From Gymnopilus junonius (lineage: Eukaryota; Basidiomycota; Agaricomycetes; Agaricales; Galerinaceae), in assembly GCA_015501075.1 (NCBI GenBank), contig JADNYJ010000448.1:1-25674 (forward strand): a stretch of DNA of 25,674 bases, in the 5' to 3' direction. The notes beneath the pieces are model-generated. The model was not told the origin of the DNA, ran no database searches, and saw only the letters and a list, made by a program, of their open reading frames with translations. How positions within the stretch are numbered: position 1 is the stretch's first letter; every line of letters begins with the position of its first letter. Both the position numbers and the translations under genes were made by a program. Below, piece by piece: positions 19,647 to 25,674 of the stretch.

Positions 19647-22600
19647 ATGCCACCAAAGACCCGCCAGCCCAGGCGCAAGCGGCTCGCCTTCCACGACAAG
19701 CTCGTCCCCACCAAAGGCGCCGCTCTGTCCACCGATGCCCTGCTGACCAAGCTCTCCTCCCTCCACACCCAGCTCGCCGCCCTCGACCAGGAGTCCGTCG
19801 ACACCGCGTCCCTCGCCATCCCCCGCGCAGAGCTCATCCACACCTCCCTCCTCCTCCACAAGGACCGCGGCGTCAAGGCCTACACCGCCTGCTGTCTCGC
19901 CGACATCCTCCGCTCTCTATGCCCCCGAGGCCCCTACACCCAGCCCGAGCTCCGCGACATCTTCCAGTTCTTCTTCCGCCAGCTCTCCGCCGGCTTCAAG
20001 GCCAGGACGAGCCCTACTTCAACGAGTACTTCCACCTCCTCGAGTCCCTCTCCACCGTCAAGAGCGTCGTCCTCGTCTGCGATCTCCCCTCCGCCGATGA
20101 GCTCCTCTACGACATCTTCAAGGACGTCTTCACCATCGTCAAGCGCGACTTTACCAAAAAGGTCGAGATCTTCATGGCCGACATCCTCGTCGCCCTCATC
20201 GACGAGTGCACCAGTCTGCCCAGTGACGCCCTTGAAGTCATCATGGCTCAATTTGTCGACAAGAACCTGGTACTTACCCTCTCCCCTCTCCTCATCTACG
20301 CGTCCACTCATGCCATCTAGGGCCCCGAAAACCCAGCATACAGACTCGCAGTCCAAGTATGCAACGCCGCAGCCGACAAACTCCAACGCAACGTCTGCCA
20401 ATACTTTGGCGACCTCCTCACCGCACACCACGCCAGCACCTCCCACACGCGCTCCTCCTCCCCCCGACGACAAGGATTCCACCAACGAAGAAGAGTCCTT
20501 GCGCACCTCGCACGCTCTCATCAAGCGCCTCCATTCCGCGTGCCCTGCCGTACTGCACAGCGTCATCCCCATCCTCGAGACGGAGCTGCGCGCTGATGGC
20601 CTCGGTCCGCGTTTGATGGCCACACAGACTCTGGGCGAGATGTATGCAGATAAGAGTGGTGGGGATTTGGTGCGCAAGTATCCCTTGACGTGGTCGACGT
20701 GGGTGAGCAGGAAGCAGGATATCAGTGTCGCGGTAAGGCTCAAGTGCGTCGAGGCCGTCCCGCCGCTGCTCGTAAATCTGCCTGAGCAGAGGGAGACTTT
20801 GGATGGTGAGTTTCTTTAATGATCTCGCGTTCAGGGCTCATCATGGATCTACTAGAACTATTAATGGCGAAGATGTACGACCCAGACGAACGCGTCCGCA
20901 CAGCGGTGTGCAAGGTCTACTCGCATCTCGACTACGAGGCGGCTTTACACCACGTATCGCTGCAGACCCTCCGCGCCGTCGTCGGAAGAGGATTAGACAA
21001 GAAGGTCAGAAAGACCTTTCCTTTCCCCTCGACTTTCTCTAATGCGATTCCAGGCGTCTGTCAGAACCCAAGCACTCAATAGCATTGGGAGATTATACAG
21101 TCTCGCCTATCCCGAAATGTCCGTCTTCTCTCCCCTTTCTTTAATTCACCAACTTGACCTAAATTCCATCCACAGCGAGAACAAAGACAAAGCAGCTATA
21201 ACCCAATTCGGGTGGATCCCCGACGAGATGTTGCTGGACGTGGCAGCAGGCGCACCAACTCGGGTCCTCGTTGAACAAGTGTTATACGATTATATCCTGC
21301 CCCTACCATCAATGTCCACGTCGTCTTCATCTTCATCAAAAGACAAGGAAAAAGAAAAGGACAAAGACAAAGACGTGGACGAAGTAGCCTGGACAGATAG
21401 ACTCCTCAGTACCATGCGTGCATTGGGCGATAGGAGCCGGACGATGCTGATCACTCTATCAGGGATCAAATCAACGTGAGTGCTCTGCGCCTTGCTTGGA
21501 CTGTAGATCTTTTTTTTTCGCGTTCATGAAAAATGTGAAATCTCATCTTGTTTTGCTTTTTCTATTCGCAGACGGCCGAACCCATTTGATTTCTGGTTGG
21601 ATGCGTGTATTAAGAACAACGTAAGCCCTCTCTCTCGTTTTCATTTTCCTCCTAAAAACAAAAGAAACTAAATGGATTCGTAACGCGATAACAGGGCGGC
21701 ATTATCGACGAGGACGAAGAAGCAGTCGTGAGGAAACTTAAAGCGACTACACAGCATCTCGCAGGTCCGTCCTTCTACATTTCACATCAAAAAAATCCCT
21801 ACTCATATTTGCTTGTTGGATTTATTTTATAAAGCGATGTTCCCCGACCCCGTCAAGGCTTCTGAAGACTTGCAGGCCTTCGCCAAGCTGAACGAGAATA
21901 GACTGTATAAACTCCTCAAAATATGCATGAGCCCCCAGACGGACGTGAAGACACTCGTCAAATCCTCTGTAAGCTTGCTCTTTGATGTTCTGAGAAGAGA
22001 ATGCGCCTACTCACCTACACACCTACACACACTCCCCCCCTCCTTCTTCCCTTCTCTTTGTTTTTTTAAACCTTTTCATCATTATCATCCCTGCAGAACG
22101 AATTCCTGAAGAGAACAGAACACCTCCAATCCTCCATCCTCCCCACCATGCGCGCCATCCTCCGACGATCATCCTACGGCATCGTCAACCAATCCTCTAT
22201 ACCCACTCTCCTCAAGCGGGTATTGCAAGTCCAAAAAGGCAAGGACAAGGATGCGCCATCATCTGGAAAGACGACAGGGACGAGTGCGAAGGATAAAGCG
22301 CACCAGGCGGCGCTGCTGTTGGGGGTAGTGGCGAAGCATTCCCCGGGTTTGTTAAAGCCTCATGTGGGCGAGCTGTGTCGGCTGTTGGCGGATGCTGAGG
22401 CGGGGTTAGGTGGGGATGGGATGGATGTTGATTTTGAGGATGAGACTCAGACTCAAACGCAGGCGCAGACACAGGGGAGGGGAAAGGGGAAAGGGAAAGG
22501 GAAGGAGAAGGCGAAGGAAGCAGAGGAAAGCAAGGATAAAGATAAAGACAAGGACGTACCTTCGATAGTGGAAGTTGCTCTGATGTGTCTGGCGAATGTG

Positions 22601-25000
22601 GTGAGGTGGGATGAAAAGTTGGCTAGCTCGATTGACAAGTATGTCTTTTTATGCTCTTGTGCTTTGGTTTGGAAACGGATTGGTGCTGATCTACCTTTTT
22701 TTTTTTTGTGATTATTAGGAAGACCAACGAGCGTATAGTCAGACTGGCGCTGGGCTCGGAATGGAGGCAGGCCAAGTTCGCTGCGAGGTATTTGGCATTT
22801 TGTAAGAGCAAGGGAACACTTTGTGCTGAAGTGATCGAGGTAATGACTGGTTATACCTTTGGCATTGCTGTTCTGTTCTGATTTTGATTAATCACAAACA
22901 GTCGATATCCAGCGCATTCGAAAAAGACGCTAAACGTGTCAAACAAAAAGAAAATGCGGAAGACGAGGATATGGAGGACGACGAGGAAGAGGACGAACAG
23001 AGCAGAGCAGAGCGTACAGCTGCCCACATGGCTGCTCTCACTCAGCTCGCTAGGTTTGCCCCCGAGGCGTTTGAGCTACAGAGCGAAGTGATCATGACGT
23101 ACCTCGTCAAGAGGGTTCTAATGATCCGACATCCGCCTCCGGAAGATGTACGCGCCTTCCTTCTTTCTTTCTAATTGCTAACCTCGCTGAAAATGGTTTA
23201 GGAAGACGATGAAGAAGAATGGATAGAAAATGAAGACATCCCTGCACCCCTCCGCGCCAAATTACAGGCGCTGAAAGTATGTCGGAATCGGTGTCTGACG
23301 CATGCTTCGTCGGAGCAGGCTTTGGAGATTGTCACTCCTGCTCTGAAGCTGTTCGCGACGCTGGTGGACCATGAGGGATCGTTGAATCCTGACGTTGAGG
23401 ATGAAGAGTGAGTGTCGTCTTGGCCATCAAATGCTTGAATATAGATTGATGGATTTTTTTCTTTTGCGTAGCCCAAAGTATAAGTCGCGGATGCGGTTAC
23501 AAGCTGCTATCTCACTACTTCACCTGTCGACTGTTGAGATCTATGCGAGTGCCATGTCACCCAAGTTCGTCAGACTGGCTTGTGTCATGCAAGTAAGCCT
23601 GATTCCCCCTCTTCCTCCTTGATACTTCAAATAGCTGACCTCCCTCGTACAGGATTCATGTTTCAACGTCCGATTGGCATTCATCACCAGACTCATAAGC
23701 TTCTTACTACCACGCAAGATTCCACCTCGGTATAACGTCATACCCTTCCTATCTGTGCTGGATCCAGAACCGGATACGAGGATCATGGCGTCTGCGTACA
23801 TTGCAAATGCAAAAGCGAAAATGCCGGATGGTATGTTCTTGCTTACTCTCGCGTTATCATGGGCTGATTCGATTGCTTTTTGAAGCAATGAGAGTCGACC
23901 ATCTAGAAACTATATTCATTCGCCTGCTTCACCTGCTGGCGCATCATCCTGATTTTGGTACGACGCAGGATGAATTAGTGGATTTGGCGACGTGAGCTGG
24001 CCCAATTACGTTGTAGATGAAAACTTGCTCATAGTCGTTCTCGGTCCCAGTTATGTTCAATTCTATCTCGACCTCATGGCTACCTCGGAGAACATATCTC
24101 TGCTATACCACCTGGCACATAGAGGCAAGACGGTTCGAGATCCCGAATCTCATTCTAGCAGTGAGGTATGACAGTCACTCACTCCAACACGTTTGCATAT
24201 TGATTGTAGCTCTTTTTTTTTTTGGCCACAGAACTTTTATGTGATGTGTGAACTGGCGCAATACCTCATCAAAGCGCGAGCCCAAGCCCATTCATGGACA
24301 CTCCAAACGTATCCAACCAAAATAAAATTACCTTCTGATATCCTCCGGCCACTACCAAGCGCTGAAGCTGTCAATGAGGTCAGTTACATCTTTGAGCTTC
24401 AGGCCCACTTCTAGCGTATTGATCATGAATTTGTCGTGATGCAGTTGCTCAAAACCTCATACCTGCCTGAAGAGGCCCCGCAATGGTTAGCGGACAAGTT
24501 TAAAATTGGTTCTACTATCAAGGAGAAGAAGGAAAAAAAGGAAAGGGTGCCTGCCAAGCGGAAGGCGCCAGCTGCGGCTGCGAAAGCTAATGGGCATTCC
24601 AGGTGTGTTTTCTCCTCGTGCCTTTTGCCTTGATTGGCCGCTAAGGACCTTGCAGGCGCAAGAAAAAACGACCCACATCCGATGACGACGATGAGGAGGA
24701 AGACCAAGGCACATCGGAAGCTGATGAACAAGGCACCGATGCCGAGATGGAAGATGGTACTGGTGCAGCTCCTTCAAAATCGCGGGCTGGCAAGCCTCGG
24801 AAAAGTGATGTGTCGGAGGAAAATCGTGCTCCTAAAATGACAAGAGCTGAGCGGTTGAGCGCTAGGACTCAGGCCAAGGTGGGTTGTGTTGTATGTTATG
24901 TTGAGCGCGGAATCGTATCTGACTGGTATTTGAAACCTTGTAGGAGAGGCTTTCGACAGGGAGCAAAAAAGCTGCAGAACAATCGGATGACGATGGTTGA
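19647..25000 (+). CDS. PDS5: Sister chromatid cohesion protein PDS5, twenty exons, internal frame disturbance
   Basis: Exons: 19647-20269, 20321-20805, 20856-21004, 21054-21118, 21176-21475, 21572-21620, 21695-21764, 21835-21968, 22097-22638, 22719-22839, 22902-23147, 23202-23407, 23472-23592, 23653-23830, 23886-23991, 24051-24165, 24232-24378, 24445-24602, 24656-24878, 24944-25000; total 1364 codons. PDS5 signatures are KDRGVKAYTACCLADIL, YTQPELRDIFQFFFRQL, YFNEYFHLLESLSTVKSV, YDPDERVRTAVCKVYSHLDY, SIGRLYSLAYPE, MFPDPVKASEDLQAFAK and APLRAKLQALKVCRNRC. The protein is a HEAT-repeat arch that binds the cohesin kleisin and governs loading, release and Smc3 acetylation. The tail is charged and low-complexity with basic KKKRP. 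The conserved reading leaves the ATG frame at about 20001 (one base missing) and returns near 20460-20465 (one extra C). An uncorrected reading stays open but garbles about 153 residues. Two further compensating indels near 19914 and 19931 alter a few residues. Confidence 0.92.
22440..22560 (+). repeat. Low-complexity coding tract in PDS5
   Basis: Exon 9 contains purine-rich tandem units coding QTQTQAQTQ, then GKGKGKGK, then DKDKDKD. A similar KDKEKEKDKDKD tract is encoded at about 21340-21376. These interrupt the HEAT array, presumably as disordered surface loops. Confidence 0.7.
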
Positions 25001-25674
25001 GTTGTATTATGTAATCGTTTATTATTTTTTTCTCATTTTCATCGACCTTCTTCTTACTCGTTGCCTTCTCTTCGCCTCCTCTGACTTGACTATTAACTGG
25101 ACCCTTGTTTCTTCTTTCCTTATTCTTCTTCTTCTCTGGGTGTCTACTTATTTGTTGCTTTCTGTACTTGCTTGCTTTGTACTACTGTATTCACTGCTTA
25201 TTTTCTCTTTTTATCCTCTTTTCTTTCTCGCCCTTACTTATATCACCTGTTTACGATGCTGATGAAAGACCTGCTGTTCTTGCTTAGTTTAATTAATCGG
25301 TTGCTCTTGTTGATCTCCCAGGTGCACCACGCAGCCTATGAGGCACTGAATTTGCTTGCGCACATTTGTTTCATCTAAAGCCGCCATGAACCAACAGTCC
25401 TATTTAACTCATCTATTATCGTGCAAAATACGCGTATAATACAGTAGGTAATACAACATGAGATGGATGGAAGGATGGATTATACAGAAGAAGTGAATGT
25501 ACTATGGTGGTATACTTGGGGCGTCGAGACGTGCTACGTGTATGATGTCGATGAAGGTTGGAGACGTTGGGATGGGTTAAATAGATAAATAGGAGAAAGA
25601 ACGCAATGTGGTGGTAACAGATAGCATGCGGTACAATGCAGAAGAAGGACAGGTGAATGGATGAGAGAAACCTA
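25001..25674. other. Region downstream of PDS5 with no gene seen
   Basis: Contains the PDS5 3' untranslated region, a long T-rich pyrimidine tract at about 25018-25250, and a GGATGGA-type simple repeat around 25460-25480. Open frames in the T-rich tract are compositional artefacts. Confidence 0.5.

Noticed and set aside
19464..20819. A single 451-codon frame covering the start of PDS5
   Set aside because: Only its outer parts match PDS5. The middle is out of frame with the conserved reading and crosses a 51-bp intron, so it is not a separate gene.
25105..25378. Leucine/phenylalanine-rich open frames after PDS5, resembling a membrane protein
   Set aside because: Produced by a T-rich pyrimidine tract in non-coding DNA; no start context, no codon bias.
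1..25674. CRISPR arrays, bacterial operons, rRNA genes
   Set aside because: No regularly spaced repeats or rRNA-like sequence; spliced eukaryotic genes throughout.

Overview
The window looks like nuclear DNA of a mushroom-forming basidiomycete (Agaricomycetes). Genes are dense with introns of about 45-100 bp that have GT..AG ends and CTNAY-like branch sites, and several genes have 10 to 20 exons. The mobile element and its cargo belong to families I know only from Agaricomycetes. All identifications come from reading translated exons by eye; no database search was possible.

Layout. (1) 508-7861 is an apparently complete two-gene DNA transposon of the Plavaka type (CACTA/KDZ-related). It is bounded by matching 31-bp terminal inverted repeats and has GGCTC-rich subterminal repeats inside both ends. 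A ten-exon transposase gene lies on the minus strand (921-5159). A seven-exon gene for a DUF6698-type protein with an N-terminal arginine/serine-rich tail lies on the plus strand (5494-7429). The two start from one shared promoter region. (2) 7862-10532 is gene-poor and holds a small inverted-repeat structure (8467-9083). (3) 10533-12757 is a ten-exon cytochrome P450 gene, convergent with a two-exon F-box-like gene on the minus strand (13388-14249). (4) 14822-15594 is a small minus-strand gene with many tiny exons that I do not recognise. (5) 16282-25000 holds two conserved housekeeping genes arranged head to head: NAA15, the auxiliary subunit of the NatA N-terminal acetyltransferase (minus strand), and PDS5, the cohesin regulator (plus strand). 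Only 43 bp separate their start codons. (6) 25001-25674 shows no gene.

The points most worth a second look are these: the intact transposon, whose second gene encodes an SR-like protein although both of its genes are full of introns; a cluster of about six apparent single-base indels between 18.1 and 20.5 kb, mostly in C/G runs, which interrupt NAA15 and PDS5 and look like sequence errors; the very tight NAA15/PDS5 divergent pair; and the unidentified small gene.
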